DNA from: FEN-1219 sp963817615
GTDB lineage: Bacteria; Pseudomonadota; Gammaproteobacteria; Steroidobacterales; Rariloculaceae
Length of the DNA stretch: 64,000 nt
NCBI GenBank assembly: GCA_963817615.1
Contig: CAWFPH010000003.1
Location: forward strand, 434,001-498,000
Reading direction: 5' to 3'
How positions within the stretch are numbered: the stretch's first letter is position 1; the number at the start of each line of letters is the position of its first letter. Positions 48,519-59,938 of the stretch are shown piece by piece. Under the pieces are notes generated by a model, which was not told the DNA's origin, searched no databases, and worked only from the letters and a program-made list of their open reading frames with translations. Both the position numbers and the translations under genes were made by a program.

Positions 48519-49328
48519 TTGCTCAAAGTCGCGATTCTGGGCGCGGCGGGTCGTATGGGTCGCGCGATACTCGACTGCATGCTCGAGATGGACGACCTCA
48601 AGCTGACCGGCGCAATCACCGAGCCCGGGGACCGTTGGCTCGGCCGCGACGCCGGGGAGCTTCTCGGTGCCGGGCCGCTCGGTGTGCCGGTGACCGACGA
48701 TCGTCATCAGGGCCTCAACGGGTCTCAGGTGGCGATCGACTTCACGATGCCTGCAGCGACCGAGGCGAACCTCCGTGCCTGCGCAGAGGTCGGTACCGCT
48801 CTGGTTATCGGCACGACGGGGCTCGAGCAGCGCCAGGTCAAGGCGATGGAGTCAGCGGCTCACGAGATCCCAATCGTCTACGCGCGCAACATGAGCGTTG
48901 GCGTAAACGTCTTTATGGAGCTCGTCGCCCGCGCCGCCGTGGCGCTCGGGGACGGCTACGACGTCGAGATCGTGGAGACACACCATCGCAACAAGGTCGA
49001 CGCCCCCTCCGGAACGGCCCTGGCGCTCGGCGAGCGGATCGCGGCCGCACGCGGCCGGAAGCTGGCGGAGGTCGCAATCCATGCTCGCCATGGGCGCACG
49101 GGTCCGCGTGTTCCCGGGACGATCGGATTCGCCGTCATGCGTGGCGGCAATGTGGTCGGCGAGCACTCGGTGCGATTCATCGGGGCCGAGGAGCAGGTCG
49201 AGTTCGTGCACGAGGCGCAGGATCGCAAGACCTTCGCTCGAGGGGCGCTGCGCGCAGCGCGCTGGGCCGCCGGGCGAGCTCCCGGCCTGTACTCGATGGC
49301 CGACGTGCTCGGCCTTGCACGCTCCTGA
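48519..49328 (+). CDS. dapB: 4-hydroxy-tetrahydrodipicolinate reductase
   Basis: Enzyme of 269 residues that reduces the DapA product with NAD(P)H in lysine and diaminopimelate synthesis. The dinucleotide loop GAAGRMGRAIL is near the start. The active-site segment is ETHHRNKVDAPSGTALALGE, and the family pattern RGGNVVGEHSVRF follows. I chose the TTG at 48519 (MLKVAILGAAG), 4 bases after the dnaJ stop; the open frame extends into dnaJ but has no DapB similarity there. The order dnaK-dnaJ-dapB-carA is common in gammaproteobacteria. Confidence 0.95.
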   Translation: MLKVAILGAAGRMGRAILDCMLEMDDLKLTGAITEPGDRWLGRDAGELLGAGPLGVPVTDDRHQGLNGSQVAIDFTMPAATEANLRACAEVGTALVIGTTGLEQRQVKAMESAAHEIPIVYARNMSVGVNVFMELVARAAVALGDGYDVEIVETHHRNKVDAPSGTALALGERIAAARGRKLAEVAIHARHGRTGPRVPGTIGFAVMRGGNVVGEHSVRFIGAEEQVEFVHEAQDRKTFARGALRAARWAAGRAPGLYSMADVLGLARS

Positions 49329-49380
49329 ACTTCGCCGCGACAAATTCGAAAACTTTTGTAGCGTCGCGGGCAAGACCGGC

Positions 49381-49451
49381 TACAATTACCTCCTGAGTTT
49401 CCCCGTTCATCCATCGAGACGGGCCGGTTGTTTGCGCAGCCGTCCCGTTTT
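49381..49451 (+). promoter_or_regulatory. carAB promoter and possible transcription attenuator
   Basis: A -10-like TACAAT is at 49381-49386; its -35 is weak (TTGTAG at 49356-49361, 19-base spacer). Downstream, ACGGG at 49419-49423 can pair with CCCGT at 49444-49448 as part of a 9-position stem with one mismatch, loop 49428-49439, followed by TTTT (49448-49451). The same ACGGG can instead pair with CCCGT at 49402-49406. Mutually exclusive pairings before a T-run are the layout of an attenuator. The hairpin could also be the dapB terminator. Confidence 0.45.
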
Positions 49452-49486
49452 GCGCATGCAGGCCGCGTTCCTGCGAGGAGCTCAGC

Positions 49487-50644
49487 GTGGCAGAGCCGGC
49501 GATACTAGCGCTCGAAGACGGCACGGTTTTTAAAGGCATCTCGGTCGGCGCCGACGGCCGCACACTCGGCGAGGTGGTGTTCAACACCGCCATGACAGGG
49601 TATCAGGAGATCCTGACCGATCCCTCGTATTACCGACAGCTCGTAACTCTGACCTACCCGCACATCGGCAACGTCGGCACTAACTCGGACGACTTCGAGT
49701 CGACCCGCATCTTCGCCGCCGGCCTCATCATTCGCGACCTCTCGACTACCGTGAGCAATTGGCGGGCCGAGGGCGGCCTCGAACAATTTCTTCGACGCGG
49801 TAAGACGGTGGCGATCGCCGACATCGATACGCGCCGGCTCACTCGGCTGATCCGCGAGAAGGGCGCGCAGGCCGGTTGCATCGTCACGGGCGCCAAGGCG
49901 AATGCGGAGGAGGCTATCAAGGCCGCCCGAAAGTTCCCCGGCCTGAAGGGCATGGATCTCGCCAAGCTCGTGACCGTCAAGCAGCCGTATCAGTGGAACC
50001 AGGGCAGCATCTGGCCGGAGCGGCAGAGCGTCTACACGAAACGCGTTGCAGGCTTCCACGTCGTAGCGATCGACTACGGCATCAAAAGGAACATTCTGCG
50101 CTTGATTGCCGACGAAGATTGTCGCGTCACGGTCGTGCCCGCCACGACCAAGGCCGATGAGGTCATGGCGTTGCTGCCGGACGGCGTGTTCCTCTCGAAC
50201 GGCCCCGGCGATCCAGAGCCTTGTGACTACGCGATCGAGTCCATCAGCACGCTGGTGGACATCGGTGTGCCCACGTTCGGCATCTGTCTCGGTCATCAGC
50301 TGCTAGGGCTTGCGAGCGGCGCGAAGACCGAGAAGATGAAATTCGGTCATCATGGCGCGAATCATCCGGTCGTCGAGATCGACTCGGGGCGAGTCCTGAT
50401 CACGAGCCAGAACCACGGCTTTGCGGTACAGGAGGCGACCCTGCCGGCGAACGTTCGCCCCACGCACCGGTCGCTGTTCGACGGCACGCTCCAGGGGATC
50501 GAGCGGACGGACCGGCCGGCATTCTCGTTCCAGGGCCATCCGGAGGCGAGCCCCGGGCCGCACGATGTCAAGCCGCTTTTTCAGCGCTTTACGGCCGCGA
50601 TGAAGACCTATCGGCATCGCACGACGGCCAAGAACATATCGTGA
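49487..50644 (+). CDS. carA: Carbamoyl-phosphate synthase small (glutaminase) subunit
   Basis: Subunit of 385 residues that hydrolyses glutamine and channels ammonia to CarB for arginine and pyrimidine synthesis. The N-terminal CarA-specific domain opens LALEDGTVFKGISVGA, with FNTAMTGYQEILTDPSY. The C-terminal class I amidotransferase domain has the nucleophile in PTFGICLGHQLLGLASG and the histidine and glutamate in FQGHPEASPGPHD. The start is GTG at 49487. carB follows after 43 bases. The leader may contain an attenuator. Confidence 0.97.
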   Translation: MAEPAILALEDGTVFKGISVGADGRTLGEVVFNTAMTGYQEILTDPSYYRQLVTLTYPHIGNVGTNSDDFESTRIFAAGLIIRDLSTTVSNWRAEGGLEQFLRRGKTVAIADIDTRRLTRLIREKGAQAGCIVTGAKANAEEAIKAARKFPGLKGMDLAKLVTVKQPYQWNQGSIWPERQSVYTKRVAGFHVVAIDYGIKRNILRLIADEDCRVTVVPATTKADEVMALLPDGVFLSNGPGDPEPCDYAIESISTLVDIGVPTFGICLGHQLLGLASGAKTEKMKFGHHGANHPVVEIDSGRVLITSQNHGFAVQEATLPANVRPTHRSLFDGTLQGIERTDRPAFSFQGHPEASPGPHDVKPLFQRFTAAMKTYRHRTTAKNIS

Positions 50645-50687
50645 ATACAGTCTCTTATAACGTACACAACGAAACTGGATTAACTGA

Positions 50688-53908
<3,221 letters not shown>

Positions 53909-53912
<4 letters not shown>

Positions 53913-54385
53913 GCAAAGTACCGTTGACCGCGCGAGGCGCCGCTCAGCTCAAAGAGGAGCTGCGCCGGCTGAAGAACGAGGAGCGTCCGAAAGTAACGGC
54001 CGCGATCGCCACAGCGCGTGCACATGGCGATCTCAAGGAAAACGCCGAGTACCACGCGGCGAAGGAACAGCAAGGAATGATGGAGGCGCGGATCCGCGAC
54101 ATCGAGGCAAAGCTCTCGAACGCTCAGATCATCGACGTCACGGAGCTCAATGCGAACGGCAAGGTGGTGTTCGGAGCAACCGTGCACTTGGTGGACGTCG
54201 GAGACGGCACCGAAGCTCGCTATCAGATCGTCGGCGAGGACGAGGCCGACATCAAAGGCGGGCTACTCTCCATTGGCTCGCCGATCGCGCGTGCGCTGAT
54301 CGGGAAGCAAAAGGGCGACGAGGTCGAGGTCGCGACACCGAGCGGCAAGCGCGCTTACGAGATCGCGGCCGTCGAGTACGTCTAA
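53909..54385 (+). CDS. greA: Transcription elongation factor GreA
   Basis: Protein of 158 residues that rescues backtracked RNA polymerase by stimulating transcript cleavage. The N-terminal coiled coil (about 8-75, AAQLKEELRRLKNEERPKVTAAI and HGDLKENAEYHAAKEQQGMMEAR) includes the tip acidic residues. The C-terminal FKBP-like domain ends GDEVEVATPSGKRAYEIAAVEYV. It starts at GTG 53909 within the carB stop. The carAB-greA order is conserved in gammaproteobacteria. All key segments are intact. Confidence 0.97.
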
Positions 54386-54440
54386 TGCCCGGTCGCAGGC
54401 CACCAACGGCCGGCCCGCCCGGCGTGGCTCGCTGACGTCG

Positions 54441-55064
54441 ATGCCGCGGCGCAGCGGTTCCAGCCAGCGCTGGCGGCAGCGCCAGCAGCGCGATGTCTAC
54501 GTCGATCAGGCAAGCCGCGACGGCTGGCGCTCGCGCGCGGTGTTCAAGCTGGAGCAGATTCAAGAGAAAGAGCGGTTGCTGCGGGCGGGCATCAACTGCG
54601 TCGACGTCGGTGCGGCCCCCGGCGGCTGGAGTCAGCTCGCCGCGCGCTTGGTCGCGCCGAGCGGCTCGGTGCTAGCCGTCGACTTGCTGCCGATGGAGCC
54701 GATTCCGCACGTCGACTTCGTGCAAGGAGACTTCACGGACGCGGCGACCGTCGCCGAGCTCTTGCGACGGCTCGGCGGCCGGCGCGTCGATCTTGTAATG
54801 TCGGATTTGTCGCCCAACATCAGCGGTAACCGCACGACCGATCAAGCCCGCAGCATCGCGTTGCTCGAGGCCGTAGTGCGGTTCGCCGAACAAGTGCTGC
54901 GGCCCGGCGGTGCGCTTCTGCTGAAGGCATTTCAGGGCGCGGGACTCGAGGAGTTCGTCGACCTAGTTCGCATGCGCTTCGGTTCGCTGAAGCGGCTGAA
55001 ACCGAAGGCTTCCAGGCCCGAGAGCCGAGAGATTTATTTGCTAGCCAGAAACTATGGGATGTAG
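54441..55064 (+). CDS. rlmE: 23S rRNA (uridine-2552) 2'-O-methyltransferase RlmE/FtsJ
   Basis: SAM-dependent methyltransferase of 207 residues acting on U2552 in the ribosomal A loop, needed for efficient 50S maturation. The catalytic tetrad regions are RSRAVFKLEQIQEK (lysine), VDLVMSDLSPN (aspartate), GGALLLKAFQG (lysine) and SREIYLLARNY (glutamate). The SAM site is VDVGAAPGGWSQ. A basic, arginine-rich N-terminus precedes the domain. ftsH follows as in most bacteria. yhbY, which is usually divergent from rlmE, is not present. Confidence 0.96.
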   Translation: MPRRSGSSQRWRQRQQRDVYVDQASRDGWRSRAVFKLEQIQEKERLLRAGINCVDVGAAPGGWSQLAARLVAPSGSVLAVDLLPMEPIPHVDFVQGDFTDAATVAELLRRLGGRRVDLVMSDLSPNISGNRTTDQARSIALLEAVVRFAEQVLRPGGALLLKAFQGAGLEEFVDLVRMRFGSLKRLKPKASRPESREIYLLARNYGM

Positions 55065-55083
55065 TAGGGTCTGGAGCTTAGAC

Positions 55084-55097
55084 ACGGTTTAAACCGT
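55084..55097. repeat. Perfect 14-bp palindrome ahead of ftsH
   Basis: ACGGTTTAAACCGT equals its own reverse complement and lies in the 49 bases between rlmE and ftsH, 16 bases before the ftsH start and just ahead of its GAGG ribosome site. It could be an operator or a small leader stem. I do not recognise a regulator that would bind it. Confidence 0.6.
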
Positions 55098-55113
55098 TCT
55101 TCGAGGTAATCCT

Positions 55114-57030
55114 TTGAACGACCTGGCCAAAAACGTCATTCTGTGGATCGTCATCGCCGTCGTTTTGCTCACGGTTTTCCAGAGTTTTGGACCGAGCAGC
55201 CAACGCGTGCCGACGATCCCGTATTCGACGTTCCTTTCCTACGTGAAGGACGGGTCGGTCGAGGCCGTGGAGTTCGACGCCGAGGCCATTCGCGGCCGTC
55301 GCCACAACGAGCCGTTCGTCACCTACAACCCGGAGACCAACAATACCGCCCTGATCGGCGAGCTCGAAGATCACAACGTGATGATTTCCGCGAGTGCGCC
55401 GAAGCAACAGTCGTTCCTTCTGCAGCTGTTCATCTCGTCCTTCCCGATCCTGCTCCTGATTGCTGTGTGGGTGTACTTCATGCGCCAGATGCAGGGAGCG
55501 GGCGGCGGCAGAGGCGCCATGTCCTTCGGCAAGAGTCGCGCGAGGCTGCTCGGCGAGGACCAGGTGAGCGTCACGTTCGCGGATGTCGCGGGCGTCGAGG
55601 AAGCCAAGGAGGAGGTCGTCGAGATCGTCGACTTCCTGAAGGATCCGGCGAAGTTTCAGCGCCTCGGCGGCAAGATTCCGAAGGGCGTTCTGATGGTCGG
55701 TTCGCCCGGCACGGGCAAGACCTTGCTCGCGAGGGCCATTGCGGGCGAAGCGAAGGTGCCGTTCTTCACGATCTCGGGCTCCGATTTCGTGGAGATGTTC
55801 GTGGGTGTCGGCGCCTCGCGGGTTCGCGACATGTTCGACCAGGCGAAGAAGCACGCACCGTGCATCATCTTCATCGACGAGATCGATGCCGTCGGTCGGC
55901 ATCGCGGTGCCGGTTTGGGCGGCGGCCACGACGAGCGCGAGCAGACGTTGAACCAGCTGCTCGTGGAGATGGACGGCTTCGAGGGCAACGAAGGCGTCAT
56001 CGTGATCGCTGCGACCAACCGTCCCGACGTGCTCGATCCCGCGCTGCTCAGACCGGGTCGTTTCGATCGCCAGGTGGTCGTGCCGCTTCCCGACGTGCGC
56101 GGCCGCGAGCAAATTCTCAAAGTCCACATGCGCAAAGTCCCGGTCGACGTGAACGTGAAGCCGTCGGTCATCGCGCGCGGCACCCCAGGGTTCTCCGGCG
56201 CCGACCTGGCCAATCTCGTCAATGAGGCCGCCTTGATCGCGGCGCGCTCGAATCGTCGCACGGTCAGCATGGACGAGTTCGACAAGGCGAAAGACAAGAT
56301 CATGATGGGCACGGAGCGCCGCTCGCTCGTGATGAGCGAGGCGGAAAAGAAGCTCACCGCCTATCACGAGTCCGGCCATGCGATCGTCGGGCTCTCGGTG
56401 CCCGATCACGACCCGGTCTACAAGGTGACGATCATCCCGCGTGGACGCGCGCTCGGTGTGACGATGTTCCTGCCCGAGGAGGATCGCTACAGCTATTCGA
56501 AGCAGCGGCTCATGAGTCAGATGAAGAGTCTGTTCGGCGGTCGGCTCGCAGAGGAGATCGTGTTCGGACCTGCGTACGTCACGACCGGCGCGGCGAACGA
56601 TATCGAGCGTTCGACGGATATTGCGCGCAACATGGTCACCAAGTGGGGCTTATCCGATCGGCTCGGTCCGCTCACGTACACCGAGGATGACGGAGAGATC
56701 TTCCTCGGCCGCAGCGTGACGCGGCACAAGCAGGTCTCCGACGTGACCGCTCACGCGATCGACGAGGAGGTCCGGCTGCTGATCGACACTTGCTACAGCG
56801 AGGCGAAGGATATCCTCGAGAGCAATCGCGACAAGCTCGATTCGATGGCGGCCGCGCTGATGAAGTACGAGACAATCGACGAAGGCCAGATCAAGGACAT
56901 CATGGCTGGCCGCGATCCTCGCCCCCCTGCGGATTGGGACGAGCCGTCCGAGCCCGACAAGCTCGTTCCGCGCGATATCCCGGAGGGTAAGGGCGCCGCG
57001 CCTTTGGGCGGCCCGGCCGGTCAACACTAG
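55114..57030 (+). CDS. ftsH: ATP-dependent zinc metalloprotease FtsH
   Basis: Membrane AAA+ protease of 638 residues that degrades RpoH, LpxC and misassembled membrane proteins. Two membrane helices are at about 6-24 and 102-122, with a periplasmic domain between them. The AAA module has Walker A GSPGTGKT at 196-203 and Walker B CIIFIDEIDAVGR. The M41 protease site is AYHESGHAIVG near 418. The start is TTG at 55114 with GAGG 8 bases upstream, giving MNDLAKNVILWIVIAVVLL. glmM follows directly; folP is missing from its usual place between them. Confidence 0.97.
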   Translation: MNDLAKNVILWIVIAVVLLTVFQSFGPSSQRVPTIPYSTFLSYVKDGSVEAVEFDAEAIRGRRHNEPFVTYNPETNNTALIGELEDHNVMISASAPKQQSFLLQLFISSFPILLLIAVWVYFMRQMQGAGGGRGAMSFGKSRARLLGEDQVSVTFADVAGVEEAKEEVVEIVDFLKDPAKFQRLGGKIPKGVLMVGSPGTGKTLLARAIAGEAKVPFFTISGSDFVEMFVGVGASRVRDMFDQAKKHAPCIIFIDEIDAVGRHRGAGLGGGHDEREQTLNQLLVEMDGFEGNEGVIVIAATNRPDVLDPALLRPGRFDRQVVVPLPDVRGREQILKVHMRKVPVDVNVKPSVIARGTPGFSGADLANLVNEAALIAARSNRRTVSMDEFDKAKDKIMMGTERRSLVMSEAEKKLTAYHESGHAIVGLSVPDHDPVYKVTIIPRGRALGVTMFLPEEDRYSYSKQRLMSQMKSLFGGRLAEEIVFGPAYVTTGAANDIERSTDIARNMVTKWGLSDRLGPLTYTEDDGEIFLGRSVTRHKQVSDVTAHAIDEEVRLLIDTCYSEAKDILESNRDKLDSMAAALMKYETIDEGQIKDIMAGRDPRPPADWDEPSEPDKLVPRDIPEGKGAAPLGGPAGQH

Positions 57031-57132
57031 CCGCGCGTCGCGCTTTCTCGAAGCCCCCCCTACCGCTGCGGCCTCGCTCATCTCGCGACGCTGCTAGAAT
57101 CGCGCGCACACGCTCACTGCGCGGGAGTTCGA

Positions 57133-58470
57133 ATGGGTAGGCGATATTTCGGCACGGATGGCATTCGCGGCCGCGTCGGCGCCGACCCCATGACGGTGGA
57201 CTTCGCGCTGCGCCTGGCGAGCGCTGCCGCCCGCGTGCTTGCGCCGCAAGGCGGCACCGTGCTGATCGGCAAGGACACACGGGTATCCGGATACATGTTC
57301 GAGTCGGCGCTCGAGGCCGGGTTCGTCGCTTCGGGGGTCGATGTACTGCTGACCGGTCCGCTGCCGACGCCCGCGATCGCCGTCCTGACGAAGAAGCTCG
57401 GCGCCGACTTCGGCATCGTCATTAGCGCCTCGCACAATCCCTTCTATGACAATGGCATCAAGTTCTTCGATGCCGAGGGCGAGAAGCTTTCCGACGCATT
57501 CGAGGAGGCCATCGAGCTCGGGCTTGCTGACGCTCCGGTGACGCGCGATTCCCGCGGGCTCGGCCAGGCAAAGACCGCAGTTTCCGCGCGCAGCGAATAC
57601 ATGGAATTTTGCAAGGCGACGATTCCGGAGGGCATGGGATTCGAGGATTTCAAGATCGTCGTCGACGCCTCGCACGGCGCTGCATATAAGGTCGCGCCGC
57701 GCATCATGTCGGATTTGGGAGCCGACGTGGTTCCGGTCGGCTGTTCCCCGAACGGCCGCAACATCAACGAAGGCTGCGGCTCGATGCGACCTGATCTGCT
57801 GAAGCTCACCGTTACTGGTGTACGGGCGCACGTCGGCATCGCGCTCGATGGCGATGGCGACCGTGTGGTGATGGTCGACGAGCGCGGCAATCTGATCGAC
57901 GGCGACCAGCTTCTCTACGTGATCGCCCGCGATCGAGCGGAATCGGGGCTTTTGCGCGGGCCCGTCGTCGGCACGGTGATGACGAATCTCGGCCTCGAGC
58001 TCGCGCTCCGCGAACTCGGCATCGAGTTTCATCGGGCGAAAGTCGGCGACCGTCATGTCCTGCAGATGCTCAAGGAGCGTGGCGGGATCCTGGGCGGAGA
58101 AACGTCCGGGCACGTGATTTGCCTCGACCGGACGACCACGGGCGACGGGCTCGTGACCGCGCTGCAAGTGCTCGCGGTGATGCAGCGTACCGGCTCGAAG
58201 CTCAGCGAGCTCACGGCGGACATGCCGCAGCTGCCTCAAGTGCTGGTCAATGTGAGAATCCGCGACACCGCCGACCCGATGAGCAATCCTGGGATCCGCG
58301 ACGCTGTGGAGGCTGCCGAATCGCAGCTCGGCGAACGCGGTCGAGTCGTGCTGCGCGCGTCCGGCACCGAGCCCCTGATCCGCGTCATGGTCGAGGGCGA
58401 GGATCGCTATCAGGTCACCTCGCTCGCGACCGGCTTAGCGGAGCACGTCCGCGCGACGTTCGGCGAGTAG
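57133..58470 (+). CDS. glmM: Phosphoglucosamine mutase
   Basis: Enzyme of 445 residues interconverting glucosamine-6-phosphate and glucosamine-1-phosphate for UDP-GlcNAc, hence peptidoglycan and lipopolysaccharide. The phosphorylated serine is S100 in GIVISASHNPFYDNG. The metal loop is DGDGDR near 241, and the sugar-binding loop GGETSGHVI and phosphate-binding RASGTEPLIRVMVEG are present. The ATG at 57133 begins MGRRYFGTDGIRG. A TAGAAT hexamer at 57095-57100 could be a -10 for a separate promoter, with no good -35. Confidence 0.97.
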   Translation: MGRRYFGTDGIRGRVGADPMTVDFALRLASAAARVLAPQGGTVLIGKDTRVSGYMFESALEAGFVASGVDVLLTGPLPTPAIAVLTKKLGADFGIVISASHNPFYDNGIKFFDAEGEKLSDAFEEAIELGLADAPVTRDSRGLGQAKTAVSARSEYMEFCKATIPEGMGFEDFKIVVDASHGAAYKVAPRIMSDLGADVVPVGCSPNGRNINEGCGSMRPDLLKLTVTGVRAHVGIALDGDGDRVVMVDERGNLIDGDQLLYVIARDRAESGLLRGPVVGTVMTNLGLELALRELGIEFHRAKVGDRHVLQMLKERGGILGGETSGHVICLDRTTTGDGLVTALQVLAVMQRTGSKLSELTADMPQLPQVLVNVRIRDTADPMSNPGIRDAVEAAESQLGERGRVVLRASGTEPLIRVMVEGEDRYQVTSLATGLAEHVRATFGE

Positions 58471-58583
58471 GGTCGTGCGCCATAGGCGACGGCGGCCCGA
58501 TCGGGACCCCGGCCGTTGCACGCGCCCGGATCGGCCCTTAAGCTCTCGGCCGCGTGGCGGACCCTGCCACCCGGAGTGATTGA

Positions 58584-59345
58584 ATGCCCCGCAAGTACCT
58601 GGTCGCCGGCAATTGGAAAATGAACGGCTCGCTCGCGGAGAGTCGCAAGCTCGTTGCCGCCCTATGTGACGGCGCCCGGCCGTCTGCGACCGCGACGATG
58701 CTCCTTTGCCCGCCCCATGCGTATCTGACCTCGGTCAAACACTGGCTCGCCGACGCTCCGCTGCTGCTCGGCGGACAGGATCTGTCGGATCGGGAAGGCA
58801 GCGGCGCCTTCACCGGGGAAACGTCCGGGGCCATGTTGGCCGACGTCGGCTGCAGCCACGTGATCGTGGGACATTCTGAGAGGCGTGCGCTGTACGGGGA
58901 GACGGACGCCCTCGTGGCTGCGAAGGTGCGTGCCGCCCAACGGGCCGGCCTTGTTCCGATCCTATGCGTCGGGGAAACGCTGAAGGAGCGGGAGGCAGGC
59001 CAGACACAACGCGTCGTCGAGGGACAAGTGTCGGCGGTCATCGAAGCGCTCGGCATCGTGGCGTTCGCGCGGGCGGTGGTTGCCTACGAGCCGGTCTGGG
59101 CGATCGGCACGGGACGGACGGCAACGCCGGATCAGGCGCAGGAGGTGCACGCGCTGATCCGCGGCATCATCGCGGCGCGGGATGCTACAATCGCACGCGA
59201 TCTGACCATCTTGTACGGTGGCAGCGTCAAAGGCGCGAACGCCCGGAACCTGTTCGCGATGGATGACATCGACGGGGGTCTGGTCGGCGGAGCGTCGCTC
59301 GCCGCAGCGGAGTTCTTGGAAATCTTCAGCGCGGCGACCACTTAA
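58584..59345 (+). CDS. tpiA: Triose-phosphate isomerase
   Basis: Glycolytic enzyme of 253 residues. The catalytic lysine is in VAGNWKMNGS, the histidine in VIVGHSERRALY and the glutamate in VVAYEPVWAIGTGR. The phosphate loop is LYGGSVKGANARNLF near the C-terminus. The ATG has GGAG upstream (CACCCGGAGTGATTGA). secG follows by 13 bases. The order glmM-tpiA-secG-tRNA-Leu-nuo is widespread in gammaproteobacteria and relatives. All active-site residues are in place. Confidence 0.98.
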   Translation: MPRKYLVAGNWKMNGSLAESRKLVAALCDGARPSATATMLLCPPHAYLTSVKHWLADAPLLLGGQDLSDREGSGAFTGETSGAMLADVGCSHVIVGHSERRALYGETDALVAAKVRAAQRAGLVPILCVGETLKEREAGQTQRVVEGQVSAVIEALGIVAFARAVVAYEPVWAIGTGRTATPDQAQEVHALIRGIIAARDATIARDLTILYGGSVKGANARNLFAMDDIDGGLVGGASLAAAEFLEIFSAATT

Positions 59346-59358
59346 GCGGAACGGTTAC

Positions 59359-59787
59359 ATGCTGCTGCACAGAATCGTGCTCGGTGTTCACGTGCTCATC
59401 GCGGTGCTGATCGTGGGGTTGGTCTTGCTTCAGCGCGGCAAGGGCGCAGAGGCGGGTACCGGCTTTGGCGCGGGCGCATCGGGTACCGTTTTCGGTGCGC
59501 GCGGCTCGGCGAGCTTTCTGTCGCGCGCAACGGCCGTGCTCGTGACACTGTTTTTCGGCACCAGTCTTGCGCTCGCCTATCTGTCGGCGCAGCGCACGGC
59601 GCCCACGAGTCTGCTCGAGGCGCCGTCGCAGTCCGCACCGCAGGCCGCGCCGAAAGCACCGCCCGCTCAGCCCGCGCCCGAGCTGCCGCAATTACCGCCG
59701 AGCAGCGACAATACGTCGCAGGGCGCAAACGACGCCGCGGCGCCGCAGAATGACGCGGCGCCGCAGGCAGCAGGTGAAAGTAAATAG
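59359..59787 (+). CDS. secG: Preprotein translocase subunit SecG
   Basis: Membrane protein of 142 residues in the SecYEG channel. Two helices are at about 4-23 (HRIVLGVHVLIAVLIVGLVLL) and about 55-75. They are joined by the conserved loop QRGKGAEAGTGFGAGASGTVFGARG. The C-terminal 65 residues are unusually long and rich in A, P and Q (SQSAPQAAPKAPPAQPAPE and so on) compared with the roughly 110-residue E. coli protein. I chose the ATG at 59359. The stop codon directly abuts the tRNA-Leu gene. Confidence 0.94.
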   Translation: MLLHRIVLGVHVLIAVLIVGLVLLQRGKGAEAGTGFGAGASGTVFGARGSASFLSRATAVLVTLFFGTSLALAYLSAQRTAPTSLLEAPSQSAPQAAPKAPPAQPAPELPQLPPSSDNTSQGANDAAAPQNDAAPQAAGESK

Positions 59788-59872
59788 GCCGACGTGGTGG
59801 AATTGGTAGACACGCTGTCTTGAGGGGGCAGTGGCGCAAGCTGTGTCGGTTCGAGTCCGACCGTCGGCACCA
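59788..59872 (+). tRNA. tRNA-Leu (anticodon GAG)
   Basis: It starts GCCGACGTGGTGGAATTGGTAG and ends CGTCGGC-A-CCA with encoded CCA. The acceptor stem GCCGACG/CGTCGGC is perfect. The anticodon loop TTGAGGG gives GAG, reading CUC/CUU. A class II variable arm and the T-arm GTCGGTTCGAGTCCGAC are present. The first base follows the secG TAG directly, so the tRNA must be processed from a secG-containing transcript. E. coli also has its GAG leucine tRNA after secG. Confidence 0.97.
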
Positions 59873-59890
59873 AATTTCCGTGAGACTCTC

Positions 59891-59925
59891 CAACGTCGGG
59901 GCTGCTACAATTCGCGCCGACGTTG
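59891..59925 (+). promoter_or_regulatory. Inverted repeat around a -10-like box ahead of nuoA
   Basis: CAACGTCGG (59891-59899) and CCGACGTTG (59917-59925) form a perfect 9-bp inverted repeat with 17 bases between. The spacer contains TACAAT (59906-59911, five of six to TATAAT), though no good -35 stands upstream. The right arm ends 13 bases before the nuoA ATG. It may be an operator over a nuo promoter or a leader stem. Confidence 0.42.
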
Positions 59926-59938
59926 AGTCGCTCGAACG

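Noticed and set aside
55078..56409. Long open frame (443 codons) antisense to ftsH
   Set aside because: Low-complexity, histidine- and arginine-rich translation typical of antisense shadows; ftsH on the other strand is certain.
57094..58239. Open frame antisense to glmM (381 codons)
   Set aside because: Fully covered by intact glmM, with no recognisable domain or start context.
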